The notes under the pieces: model-generated
What the model was told of the DNA's origin: nothing
What the model saw: the letters and a program-made list of their open reading frames with translations, nothing else
Database searches by the model: none
In this document: piece after piece, positions 7,503-14,452 of the stretch
How positions within the stretch are numbered: position 1 is the stretch's first letter
How the letters are laid out: the number at the start of each line of letters is the position of its first letter
Position numbers and translations under genes: made by a program
NCBI GenBank assembly: GCA_937923125.1
Contig: CALALK010000223.1
Span: forward strand, 1 to 22,265
Length of the DNA stretch: 22,265 nucleotides
Reading direction: 5' to 3'
Source: an uncultured Carnobacterium sp.
GTDB lineage: Bacteria; Bacillota; Bacilli; Lactobacillales; Aerococcaceae

Positions 7503-8348
7503 TTAACCCCAGAATTTAACTCCTAGTACGTTTCCTAAGAATGCAAGACCGATTCCGGCAACTAATAGAAGAACGATACAACGTAATGGCGTCCATTTTT
7601 TACGCGCTAATAAGTAGTAAAGTCCTAAAGTAATTCCTAATGGAATTAATTTTGGTAATACACCATCTAAAATTGCTTGGATAACGATTGGTTTTTCACC
7701 GTTTGCGATTTCGATTCCTAATTTAGTACCACCGTAAAGGCTAGTTAAAGCCCCAACAACAAATACTCCAAGGATTGAAGCAGCACGAGTGAATTCTTTG
7801 GCATTTGCAGTAAAGATACCGATTGCGTCAGTTCCTAAGTTATAAGACCAGTGCATTAACCAGTAACGAATTGCAAATTGGAAGATATTAAATACCGCTA
7901 AGAATAGTAATGGACCAGCGATGCTTCCTTTTAATGCAAAGTCTGAAGAAATACCGGCTACGATTGGAACTAATGTGAACCAGAATAAAGCGTCACCGAT
8001 ACCACCCAATGGTCCCATTGCAGCAACACGTACCGCACGGATTGTTGGGATATCTGCTTTGTTTTGTTCAAGAGATAATACAATCCCCATTACGAATGTT
8101 ACTAAGAATGGGTGAGTATTAAAGAACTCTAAGTTGTGTGACATTGATGCAGCTAAGTCATCTTTGTCTGTATGGATTTTTTCCAACCCTGGTAAAATAC
8201 CGTATAACCAGCCACCTGCTTGCATACGTTCATAGTTGAAAGAAGATTGTAAGAAAATTGAACGCCATGCCATTTTGTTTAACGTTGCTTTATCTAAGCG
8301 TGGAGCAGGCGTTTGGTTTTTATAAGAATCTGGAATATTATATGCCAT
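7503..8348 (-). CDS. PTS mannose/fructose/sorbose family EIID component
   Basis: This 281-residue protein is the EIID membrane subunit of a mannose-family phosphotransferase system. Visible family stretches are LNKMAWRSIFLQSSFNYERMQAGGW cut across its N-terminal amphipathic region (about 25-48), MGPLGGIGDALFW (the conserved GxGD loop, about 133-145) and a membrane anchor at the C-terminus ending in WG. EIID acts with EIIC to form the sugar-translocating channel. Start choice: ATG at 8348 has GGAGGTGA at optimal distance; an ATG 15 bases further up lies within the ribosome binding site itself. It overlaps the EIIC gene by 11 bp. Similarity resembles the N-acetylgalactosamine/fructose-type subunits, but the sugar cannot be assigned. 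Confidence 0.92.
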   Translation of the reverse strand: MAYNIPDSYKNQTPAPRLDKATLNKMAWRSIFLQSSFNYERMQAGGWLYGILPGLEKIHTDKDDLAASMSHNLEFFNTHPFLVTFVMGIVLSLEQNKADIPTIRAVRVAAMGPLGGIGDALFWFTLVPIVAGISSDFALKGSIAGPLLFLAVFNIFQFAIRYWLMHWSYNLGTDAIGIFTANAKEFTRAASILGVFVVGALTSLYGGTKLGIEIANGEKPIVIQAILDGVLPKLIPLGITLGLYYLLARKKWTPLRCIVLLLVAGIGLAFLGNVLGVKFWG

Positions 8349-9150
8349 CTTCTTCACCTCCATCGTTCACAATGCTAGCACCCGCTGTTTTGAATTTTGT
8401 TTGGATTTGGAAATCCCAGTATGCAATTGCAAAACCAATGAACGCTAATAATACTAATGCAGATCCAGCTAAGCTTTCACTTGCAGAAACAATGTTTGCT
8501 AAAGCAAAACCTAAGAAGTAGAAGCCCCATAGTTCTTTAGAAACCATTACTTTAAGTAAGATTGCAAACCCTACGAAACGCATCATACCTCCGGCAGCAC
8601 CTAAACCACCCATGAACCATTGAGGAATAGATTTAGTTAAAGTATCCCCGATAGCTTGTCCACCGACGAAGAATAATACAACTACAAGACCAAAGATAGC
8701 TCCTAATGCAGCCATTGCTAAGTAGTTCAAGCGAGCAATTCCTTTTGGATTTGCATCGTGTGCATACTTATCAGCCACAGCCATCATTGGTGACATTAAA
8801 GCAAAGATTAAAGTAACGCCATATTGACCTAAAAGCGCAAATGGAACAGCAGCACCTACTGCAGCAGCTGGTTCTAATTTAAGGCTGATAGCTAATACTG
8901 TCGCCATAATTCCGCCGATTACGGCATTAGGTGGTTGTGCCCCACCGACTGGCATGTTACCGATTGTCATTAATTGGTAAGTACCCCCAACAACTAACCC
9001 TGTTTGTACGTCGCCCAAAATAGCTCCGATCACTGGACCCATTACGATAGGTTGATATAGTGATTCTAAAAAGCTGAATTGGTCAATCGCAGCAACAAAA
9101 GTTACAAGGAATACTAATAAGATTTGAATAAAACTTGCTTGCATATTCAT
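8338..9150 (-). CDS. PTS mannose/fructose/sorbose family EIIC component
   Basis: This 270-residue polytopic membrane protein has the EIIC hallmark blocks: an N-terminal FVAAIDQFSFLESLYQPIV region, GPVIGAILGDVQTGLVVGGTYQL split over about 38-57, and GGAQPPNAVIGGIMAT (about 69-84). It forms the sugar-transport core with EIID. The C-terminal tail is acidic. Two ATGs (9150 and 9144) share one AAAAGGGG site; the downstream one has the more usual spacing, so the true N-terminus may be two residues shorter. The EIIB stop lies 22 bases upstream. Confidence 0.93.
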   Translation of the reverse strand: MNMQASFIQILLVFLVTFVAAIDQFSFLESLYQPIVMGPVIGAILGDVQTGLVVGGTYQLMTIGNMPVGGAQPPNAVIGGIMATVLAISLKLEPAAAVGAAVPFALLGQYGVTLIFALMSPMMAVADKYAHDANPKGIARLNYLAMAALGAIFGLVVVLFFVGGQAIGDTLTKSIPQWFMGGLGAAGGMMRFVGFAILLKVMVSKELWGFYFLGFALANIVSASESLAGSALVLLAFIGFAIAYWDFQIQTKFKTAGASIVNDGGEEDGI

Positions 9151-9172
9151 TGACCCCTTTTATAAATATAAA

Positions 9173-9649
9173 TTATTGAAATAATTTCGAAACGTCTTCT
9201 TTTCCTTCAGTTGGTACTTTCTGAATTTCAAGTTCGACACCTAACTCCTGCAGTCTTCTGAATGCAGCAACATCTGCATCATCAACCGCAACAACACCTG
9301 CTACTTGGCGTTTTCCTTCCGCCATGTGCATGTTCCCAATGTTAACCTTCTTGATTGGCACTCCTCCCTCTACTAATTTCACTACGTCTTGAGGATTTTC
9401 ACAAATAATGAAAATCAACTGACGGTCTGCTGCTTTACCGATGACATTAATCGTTTTTTCGATAGTGAAATAACGTGTTTGTGCACCAGCAGGAGCAGCC
9501 ATATCCATTAACCCTTGACGCATCGGATCCGCAGCCACTTTGTCATTTGCAACAAGCAGTAGGTTGGCCCCTAAGTAAGATGACCATTGAGTCGCAACTT
9601 GACCGTGAATCATACGATTGTCAATTCGTGTTAATAAAATATTTGGCAT
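9173..9649 (-). CDS. PTS mannose/fructose/sorbose family EIIB component
   Basis: This 158-residue cytoplasmic protein has the full family length. The motif RIDNRMIHGQVATQW carries the phosphorylated His at residue 15; family members receive phosphate from the EIIA domain and pass it to the incoming sugar. MAAPAGAQTRYF and the VNIGNMHMAEGKR block are also typical. Start choice: ATG at 9649 has AAAGGAG at good spacing; an earlier ATG at 9667 would add six residues covering that site. It is the first gene of the EIIB-EIIC-EIID unit and has its own promoter. No EIIA is fused to it; the nearest EIIA is in the preceding transcription unit. Confidence 0.93.
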   Translation of the reverse strand: MPNILLTRIDNRMIHGQVATQWSSYLGANLLLVANDKVAADPMRQGLMDMAAPAGAQTRYFTIEKTINVIGKAADRQLIFIICENPQDVVKLVEGGVPIKKVNIGNMHMAEGKRQVAGVVAVDDADVAAFRRLQELGVELEIQKVPTEGKEDVSKLFQ

Positions 9650-9681
9650 TACTAGCTCTCCTTTCATAAAAAGCTAAATTT

Positions 9682-9710
9682 ATTATACCGAATTATCTGG
9701 AATTTTGGAA
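9682..9710 (-). promoter_or_regulatory. EIIB-EIIC-EIID promoter
   Basis: On the minus strand a perfect TATAAT (9682-9687) lies 33 bases from the EIIB start. A weak -35 candidate TTCCAA (9705-9710) lies 17 bp upstream. The weak -35 suggests dependence on an activator, which is inference. Confidence 0.55.
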
Positions 9711-9719
9711 GCGTTTTAT
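9706..9719. promoter_or_regulatory. Possible cre (CcpA) box at EIIB promoter
   Basis: The minus-strand sequence ATAAAACGCTTCCA agrees with the cre consensus TGWAANCGNTNWCA at about 11 of 14 positions, including the central CG. It overlaps the -35 region, where CcpA binding would repress. The match is imperfect. Confidence 0.35.
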
Positions 9720-9900
9720 TAAAACTTTTTTAATAAATTCTTCACTTTTGTGTTTTTATATCATTTTTGTGTTTCAAATTTATAAAACATTATATATAAA
9801 AGTCTTTCTAACCATTTTAATGTCAGATAACTCGTACTAATCTCTACAAATATGTTTAAAATTCTTCACAATTAACAAAGTCCCCCCTCAATTTTCTTCC

Positions 9901-9930
9901 ATAAAAAAGAAGCTTAGAATCTAAGCTTCC
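9901..9930 (-). terminator. Rho-independent terminator after the EIIA-yajC-membrane protein unit
   Basis: GAAGCTTAG (9909-9917) pairs with CTAAGCTTC (9921-9929) around a 3-nt loop. On the minus strand a run of six T follows (complement of 9903-9908). It lies directly after the stop of the 161-residue membrane protein gene and separates this unit from EIIB. Confidence 0.87.
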
Positions 9931-9938
9931 ATTTCACT

Positions 9939-10424
9939 TTATTTTGATTTTCCGATAATAGAACTAGTTCCACTAATAGTCACGATGACACCAAACGCAA
10001 TGATAATCATTCGATTGATCATTTCACCAGAAACAAAGAAACTTCCGGCGATAATCAGAACTCCTGCTAAACTAACGAGTAATGTTTTAGCAAGCGATCC
10101 TTTCTGCTCGTTTTGCTGTGAACGTTCCAACTCTCCTTCTTGGACTCCCTTTTTCACCACATACTTTGGCAAAATACTTTTCAGATAAGCAACTGTCGCA
10201 AGCGCGTAGAATAACGCTCCTACAAATACGCATAGCAACACATCTCCTGGAAAGAAACTATAAAAAATAGCTCCCAAAGCAAATGCAATAACAAAGCGAT
10301 GTCTAAAGGCATTAAAGGTCACTAGGTCATCTGTCGGAATATGATAAACCGTCTTTAAGAATGGCAGATAGAAATAATCCTTACCGTCAGCTCCTGTATA
10401 AAACTCTCCAAAAATCGATTGCAT
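9939..10424 (-). CDS. Unknown membrane protein in PTS EIIA-yajC unit
   Basis: I do not recognise a family for this 161-residue protein. An N-terminal soluble stretch (1-40, with GADGKDYFYLPF) is followed by four predicted membrane segments: about 43-59, 62-80, 111-131 and 137-156. A charged hydrophilic loop (about 90-110, rich in Gln and Glu) lies between the two hairpins. No catalytic motif is visible. The start at 10424 has a weak GGTGA site and lies 11 nt after the yajC-like stop; the gene is the last of a three-gene unit closed by a terminator. Its fixed company with a PTS EIIA and a YajC-like protein suggests a role in the membrane assembly or control of the nearby permease, which is inference from position only. 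Confidence 0.75.
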   Translation of the reverse strand: MQSIFGEFYTGADGKDYFYLPFLKTVYHIPTDDLVTFNAFRHRFVIAFALGAIFYSFFPGDVLLCVFVGALFYALATVAYLKSILPKYVVKKGVQEGELERSQQNEQKGSLAKTLLVSLAGVLIIAGSFFVSGEMINRMIIIAFGVIVTISGTSSIIGKSK

Positions 10425-10435
10425 ACAGTCACCGC

Positions 10436-10711
10436 TTATAAGACTTCAGAAATCGCAAAACGAGATACCGTAATCACGACGCCTTTTGCAATCTCAACAT
10501 CTACTTTTTCTTCGTCAACTTTCTTTACAGTACCATATAATCCATTCGCACAGACAACACGTTTTCCAACTTGCAACTCTGCATGTAACTTCTCAAAATA
10601 CTGTTGCTGATGCTTCATATTTTTTCTTGAGAAGATATAATAGATTCCTAAAATCACAACAACGAATACGATAAACGTTAGGGAACTTACTAAAATAATA
10701 TTTGCATCCAT
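10436..10711 (-). CDS. yajC: YajC-family membrane protein
   Basis: This 91-residue protein has one N-terminal membrane anchor (about 4-28) and a small cytoplasmic domain with LQVGKRVVCANGLYGTVKKVDEEKVDVEIAKGV, here cited in parts: the GKRVVCANGLYGTV block (about 49-62) is the YajC signature. YajC is an accessory subunit of the Sec translocon (with SecDF), but copies also occur inside mannose-family PTS operons, for example next to the hyaluronan-disaccharide PTS genes of Streptococcus. It shares one base with the EIIA stop (TAATG), so is translationally coupled to it. This is more likely the PTS-associated paralogue than the housekeeping one, judged by context. Confidence 0.82.
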   Translation of the reverse strand: MDANIILVSSLTFIVFVVVILGIYYIFSRKNMKHQQQYFEKLHAELQVGKRVVCANGLYGTVKKVDEEKVDVEIAKGVVITVSRFAISEVL

Positions 10712-11157
10712 TAAATCCCATCCTCGTCATCAAATTCATCGATATCATTATTTTGAATCGTTGGCAAGCTTACTTGTTGAATCGCTTCTTTTCCTGCTAA
10801 TAAGCTTTGTGTTACCACATCTTGCGCACTTGCAGCGAATTCACGTAACATTGCAATTTCAATTAACATTGGTAAGTTCGTTCCCACGACTACTTCCACA
10901 TTTTCAAAATCTACAGAAGCTAACATGGCAGCCTTGAATGGACTTCCACCTAAAAGGTCCGCAAATACAACAATCCCTTCTGTTTCTTCTTGCAATTCAG
11001 CCATTGCGTTTCTTAAATTATTTTCAAGAGCATCCATTGGATCACTTTCCAAAAATGGTACCACGCGATATGCTGCTTGTTTTCCGGCGATCATCTCTAG
11101 CGCTTGTCCCACTCCCACAGCAAATTGTCCATGCCCTGTAAGAATTAACCCTATCAT
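10711..11157 (-). CDS. PTS mannose/fructose/sorbose family EIIA component
   Basis: This 148-residue cytoplasmic protein takes phosphate from HPr. The motif LILTGHGQFA places the phosphorylated His at residue 9, and VFADLLGGSPFKAA (about 64-77) is the second family block that lines the active site. The EIIA fold normally ends near residue 130; here the last residues form an acidic tail with DIDEFDDED. An AGGAGG site precedes the ATG. It heads a three-gene unit with the YajC-like and membrane proteins, and is the most likely donor for the EIIB at 9173-9649, though the two are on separate transcripts. Confidence 0.93.
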   Translation of the reverse strand: MIGLILTGHGQFAVGVGQALEMIAGKQAAYRVVPFLESDPMDALENNLRNAMAELQEETEGIVVFADLLGGSPFKAAMLASVDFENVEVVVGTNLPMLIEIAMLREFAASAQDVVTQSLLAGKEAIQQVSLPTIQNNDIDEFDDEDGI

Positions 11158-11187
11158 TCCATTTCCTCCTAAATACTTAATACCTTA

Positions 11188-11216
11188 ATACTAGACCAGG
11201 TCTCATCAAATATCAA
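11188..11216 (-). promoter_or_regulatory. EIIA-yajC promoter
   Basis: On the minus strand TTGATA (11211-11216) is followed after 17 bp by TAGTAT (11188-11193), 30 bases before the EIIA start. Matches are 5/6 and 4/6 to consensus with ideal spacing. Confidence 0.55.
11193..11203. promoter_or_regulatory. Palindromic operator candidate in EIIA promoter spacer
   Basis: AGACCAGGTCT is a palindrome with 5-bp arms around one central base, lying between the -35 and -10 boxes of the EIIA promoter. The TGGTCT/AGACC core resembles sites bound by GntR/HutC-type sugar regulators, but no such regulator is encoded in the window, so the assignment is tentative. Confidence 0.42.
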
Positions 11217-11223
11217 GCACAAA

Positions 11224-11237
11224 TTAATGCGTTTTCA
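11224..11237. promoter_or_regulatory. Possible cre (CcpA) box upstream of EIIA promoter
   Basis: The minus strand reads TGAAAACGCATTAA, agreeing with TGWAANCGNTNWCA at 12 of 14 positions. It ends eight bases upstream of the -35 box, so it could mediate either CcpA repression or activation. Confidence 0.45.
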
Positions 11238-11245
11238 TAAATTCC

Positions 11246-11304
11246 CGTGAAAATAAAACGTGGAGCATTGACGTTTCACTGGGGGGTGACAATACTCCAC
11301 GTTT
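11246..11304 (-). terminator. Hairpin terminator of the fucose operon
   Basis: AAACGTGGAG (11256-11265) pairs perfectly with CTCCACGTTT (11295-11304). After a one-base mismatch ATTG (11267-11270) pairs with CAAT (11290-11293), and TCAC/GTGA can pair further inside around a G-rich loop. On the minus strand the stem is followed by TTTTATTTTCA. It begins 32 bases after the fucO stop and ends the operon; the long bulged stem is unusual for a simple terminator. Confidence 0.65.
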
Positions 11305-11335
11305 AAAAGCTATACGAATATGTTTATTTTACCGA

Positions 11336-12487
11336 TTAGAACAATTCTTTGTAGAAAGCAATTGTTTCTTCTAATGTTGGCATGAATGGGTTACCAGGTG
11401 CACAAGCATCGATTAACGCATTCTTAGATAGATATTCGAAGTCGAAGTCTTTTTCTTCAATTCCTAATTCAGTTAATTTCTTAGGAATACCAACTGTTTC
11501 AGAAAGAGTTTCAATTTCTTTAATTGCATATGCTGCACATTCTTCGTCAGATTTACCTTCAGTTTGTAAACCTAAAGCTTTTGCAACATCACGGAATGCA
11601 GCTGGAACACGTTTCGCATTTTCGCGTTCGATAATTGGTAATAACATAGCACAGCAAACACCGTGTGGAAGTTTGTAAACAGCACCTAATTGGTGAGCCA
11701 TTGAGTGAACATATCCAAGTCCAGCATTGTTGAATGCCATACCGCCTAAGAAGATTGCGCTCACCATACCTTCACGAGCTTCGATGTCATGACCGTCTTT
11801 AACAGCACGTGGTAAGTATTCTTTAATTAATTCAATTGCTCCAATTGATAATTTCTTAGTAACGCCGTAAGCACCTGGAGTTACTAAAGCTTCAACCGCG
11901 TGAGTTAAAGCATCCATACCTGTTGCTGCAGTTAATGCTGCTGGTTTAGATACCATTAATTCAGGGTCGTTTACAGAGATTAAAGCTAGGCTGTTTTTAT
12001 CAACCATTACCATTTTAACTTTTCTTTCTTCGTCTGTAATTACGTAGTTGATTGTAATTTCAGCAGAAGTACCTGCAGTTGTATTGATTGCTACAACTGG
12101 TAAGCCTTTTTTAGCAGATTTGTGTAATCCTTCGTAGTCTTGTGGTTTACCACCGTTTGTTGCAATTACTGAAATACAGCTTGCACAGTCTTGAGGTGAA
12201 CCTCCACCTAAGCTGATGATGAAGTCACAGTTGTTTTCTTTAACTGCAGCAACCCCATCGTTAACGTTTTTACAAGTTGGGTTTGGTTCTACATCAGAGT
12301 AAATAACGAAGTCCACACCTGCTTCTTTTAAAGGTCCTGTTACTTTGGGAAGAATATCACTTGATTCGATAAATTTATCCGTTACTAAAAGAGCTTTATG
12401 ATATCCTAGTTCTTTTACGTAAGGTCCAATTTCTTTAACGACTCCTCTTCCGATTAAGTTAATAGCTGGTACATAAAATGTTGACAT
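11336..12487 (-). CDS. fucO: Lactaldehyde reductase FucO (iron-dependent alcohol dehydrogenase)
   Basis: This 383-residue group III alcohol dehydrogenase reduces L-lactaldehyde to L-1,2-propanediol with NADH, the redox-balancing last step of anaerobic fucose breakdown. An N-terminal Rossmann-like domain carries GGGSPQD (94-100). TTAGTSAEITINYVITDEE (about 136-154) closely resembles the same region of E. coli FucO. Probable metal ligands are D192, H196, H261 and H275 in MDALTHAVEA, YVHSMAH and LPHG. The Lys usually found three residues after the Asp of GGGSxxD is Ser here (S103). It is the last gene of the fucose operon, 29 nt after fucU, with an AGGAG site. Other alcohol or propanediol dehydrogenases of the family are possible, but context favours FucO. 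Confidence 0.92.
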   Translation of the reverse strand: MSTFYVPAINLIGRGVVKEIGPYVKELGYHKALLVTDKFIESSDILPKVTGPLKEAGVDFVIYSDVEPNPTCKNVNDGVAAVKENNCDFIISLGGGSPQDCASCISVIATNGGKPQDYEGLHKSAKKGLPVVAINTTAGTSAEITINYVITDEERKVKMVMVDKNSLALISVNDPELMVSKPAALTAATGMDALTHAVEALVTPGAYGVTKKLSIGAIELIKEYLPRAVKDGHDIEAREGMVSAIFLGGMAFNNAGLGYVHSMAHQLGAVYKLPHGVCCAMLLPIIERENAKRVPAAFRDVAKALGLQTEGKSDEECAAYAIKEIETLSETVGIPKKLTELGIEEKDFDFEYLSKNALIDACAPGNPFMPTLEETIAFYKELF

Positions 12488-12516
12488 AATTTTTCTCTCC
12501 TAACTAGTAAGTAAGT

Positions 12517-12939
12517 TTATAAAACACCTTTTTTCAAAATGATGTTTCCGTACAAGGCACTTTCTCCCGTTTGAATCACAAGATAAGCGTCTTTAGCTTG
12601 TTCGTAAAACTCAAATCGTTCGAACTCTTTAATCGCTGCTCCTGGGTGACTTTCTTCTAAGAGACGTTTATATTCATCCCAAATCACTGGAACAGTTGGA
12701 TCTCCCGGAACGACTTGCATTAATCCTGCTTGATATGAACTGTAAGTATCTAATGGTAATACTTGTAAAATTGCTTCTAAAGCCACTGGAACACCATGTC
12801 CGTCCATACGAATCACTCGTTGGCCGATACGATGAGCTGGGAAGTTTGCATCCGCAAGTACCAATTCATCTCCATGTCCCATTTCCATTAAATATTTCAC
12901 AAGCTCAGGGCTTAAAATTTTAGGAATTTGTTTTAACAT
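12517..12939 (-). CDS. fucU: L-fucose mutarotase FucU
   Basis: This 140-residue protein is of the RbsD/FucU family and interconverts the alpha and beta anomers of L-fucose so that the isomerase gets its preferred form. Visible landmarks are MGHGDELVLADANFPAH (about 20-36) with H22 and D30 as likely active-site residues, and the C-terminal ALYGNIILKKGV strand. Length matches E. coli FucU. It shares one base with the stop of the kinase gene (TAATG), so is translationally coupled to it. FucU rather than RbsD or a rhamnose mutarotase supports fucose as the operon's sugar. Confidence 0.94.
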   Translation of the reverse strand: MLKQIPKILSPELVKYLMEMGHGDELVLADANFPAHRIGQRVIRMDGHGVPVALEAILQVLPLDTYSSYQAGLMQVVPGDPTVPVIWDEYKRLLEESHPGAAIKEFERFEFYEQAKDAYLVIQTGESALYGNIILKKGVL

Positions 12940-14423
12940 TACTGAATTCCTCTCTTTACTTTATTGAATTTCAAACGAATTTCTTCTAAATTTGAAATCG
13001 CGCGACTTTCATAACGCGTTACAGGTTCTGAAGCCTTGATAATGTCTTGTGCTTCTTTGCGACTTGAAATCACTCCAAGCGTTAGCATTTGTGACAAGAT
13101 ATTTCCAAGTGCACTTGCTTCGACAGGGCCTGTAATGACTGTACGTCCTGTAAAGTCCGCCGTTAACTGGCAAAGCAATTTGTTTTGAATGCCTCCGCCG
13201 ACCATTTGAACAGTTGTCATTTCGTGTTTTGTCAATTGCTCTAATTGAGTAATCGTTTCTAGATAGGTTAAAGCTAAACTTTCTAGAACAACACGAACGA
13301 TTTGACCTTTCGTTTGCGGAACTTTTTGTCCACTCACTTTACACCATTCTTTAATTTTTGTTTCCATCTCTCCAGGAGAAGCGAAAACTGGGTCATTTGG
13401 ATGAATCCAAGTTTGGTTGTCAGTTACTTCTTCGGCTAATGTAACCATTTCGCCAAAGCCAACTTCTTCCCCTTGCAAGCGCCAATCGCGTTGTAATTCT
13501 TGAATAATCCACATTCCTGTTGTGTTTTGTAAGAGACGATATTTACCATCAAAACATCCTTCATTAGTAAGTCCTGATGCAAATGCTTCTTCCGTCACAA
13601 CGGGTTCGTCAGATTCTGTTCCGACAAGCGACCAAGTACCACATGAAATAAAGACAGTGCCTTTTTCATGTTCATATGGAATCGCAAGTACTGCAGCAGC
13701 TGTATCATGTCCAGCCCCTGCAATCACGTCAAATGGATCAACCTTCAACTCTTGAGTGATGCGTGGTGATAATTGTCTTAAAACCGCACCATTCTTCGTT
13801 GGTGTTGTGAACCATTTACGCGGAATGTCTAAGCGTTCAAATACTTCTTCAGAGAAGTCTTGTGTGAAGATATCCAATAACCCACTTGTACTTGCAATTG
13901 TGTATTCGTTTGAGAGTGCACCTGAAAGTAAGTAGTTGATTAAATCTGGAATAAATAACACGCGTTGAACGATATTTCTTAATTGTGGTTTTTCTTGCAA
14001 ATCTGAATAGATTTGTAAGACCGTATTAATGGTTGCAGGCTGCACACCTGTTTTTTGGAATAATTCTTTCTTCGAGATAGCGTTATAAAATGACTCCTCG
14101 TATCTACCCATTCGATTATCTCTGTAACAATGTGGTTGATAGAGCAAATCTCCATTTTGATCTAGATAGGCATAGTCTACTCCCCATGTATCAACAGAGA
14201 TGGAACGAATCGGAATCGAATCTTTGGAAGCCTTCTTGATTCCTTGCTTAATTTCTCCAAACAAGTGCAACAAATTCCAATACAAACCATCATTAAGATT
14301 CACCGGTTCGTTTTTGAACCGATGAACCTCTGATAATTGGAGGGAGTGCCCGTCATAAATCGCCTGCATAACACGTCCTGAACTTGCACCTAAATCAATG
14401 GCTAATAATTTAATCAAGCTCAT
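12939..14423 (-). CDS. fucK: RhaB-type FGGY sugar kinase, probable L-fuculokinase
   Basis: This 494-residue FGGY-family kinase phosphorylates a ketose in the cytoplasm; context predicts L-fuculose to L-fuculose 1-phosphate. The N-terminal phosphate loop IDLGASSGRV (9-18), the DTWGVD block (78-83), GAGHD with the probable catalytic base D240, CGTWSLVG (261-268) and VGGGIQNKLL in the C-terminal ATP domain are all of rhamnulokinase (RhaB) type rather than of the E. coli FucK type (which begins DCGATN). Since the neighbours are FucI, FucA and FucU, this is most likely a fuculokinase recruited from the RhaB branch, possibly also acting on L-rhamnulose. A GGAGGAG site lies in the 29-nt gap after the binding-protein gene. 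Confidence 0.88.
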   Translation of the reverse strand: MSLIKLLAIDLGASSGRVMQAIYDGHSLQLSEVHRFKNEPVNLNDGLYWNLLHLFGEIKQGIKKASKDSIPIRSISVDTWGVDYAYLDQNGDLLYQPHCYRDNRMGRYEESFYNAISKKELFQKTGVQPATINTVLQIYSDLQEKPQLRNIVQRVLFIPDLINYLLSGALSNEYTIASTSGLLDIFTQDFSEEVFERLDIPRKWFTTPTKNGAVLRQLSPRITQELKVDPFDVIAGAGHDTAAAVLAIPYEHEKGTVFISCGTWSLVGTESDEPVVTEEAFASGLTNEGCFDGKYRLLQNTTGMWIIQELQRDWRLQGEEVGFGEMVTLAEEVTDNQTWIHPNDPVFASPGEMETKIKEWCKVSGQKVPQTKGQIVRVVLESLALTYLETITQLEQLTKHEMTTVQMVGGGIQNKLLCQLTADFTGRTVITGPVEASALGNILSQMLTLGVISSRKEAQDIIKASEPVTRYESRAISNLEEIRLKFNKVKRGIQ

Positions 14424-14452
14424 GATTTCTCCTCCATTACTAATCCCTATTT

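Larger units (their letters stand above)
9668..9900. other. AT-rich intergenic region upstream of EIIB
   Basis: No gene is visible in this stretch. On the minus strand it holds the EIIB promoter and a cre-like box near its left end. Further upstream are two copies of TTTTGTGTTT (9746-9755 and 9765-9774), 19 bp apart, in very AT-rich DNA, which could be activator or regulator sites. Confidence 0.5.

Noticed and set aside
9688..9708. Imperfect inverted repeat (CCGAATT / AATTTTGG) in the EIIB promoter spacer
   Set aside because: The arms match only partly in AT-rich DNA; too weak to call an operator.
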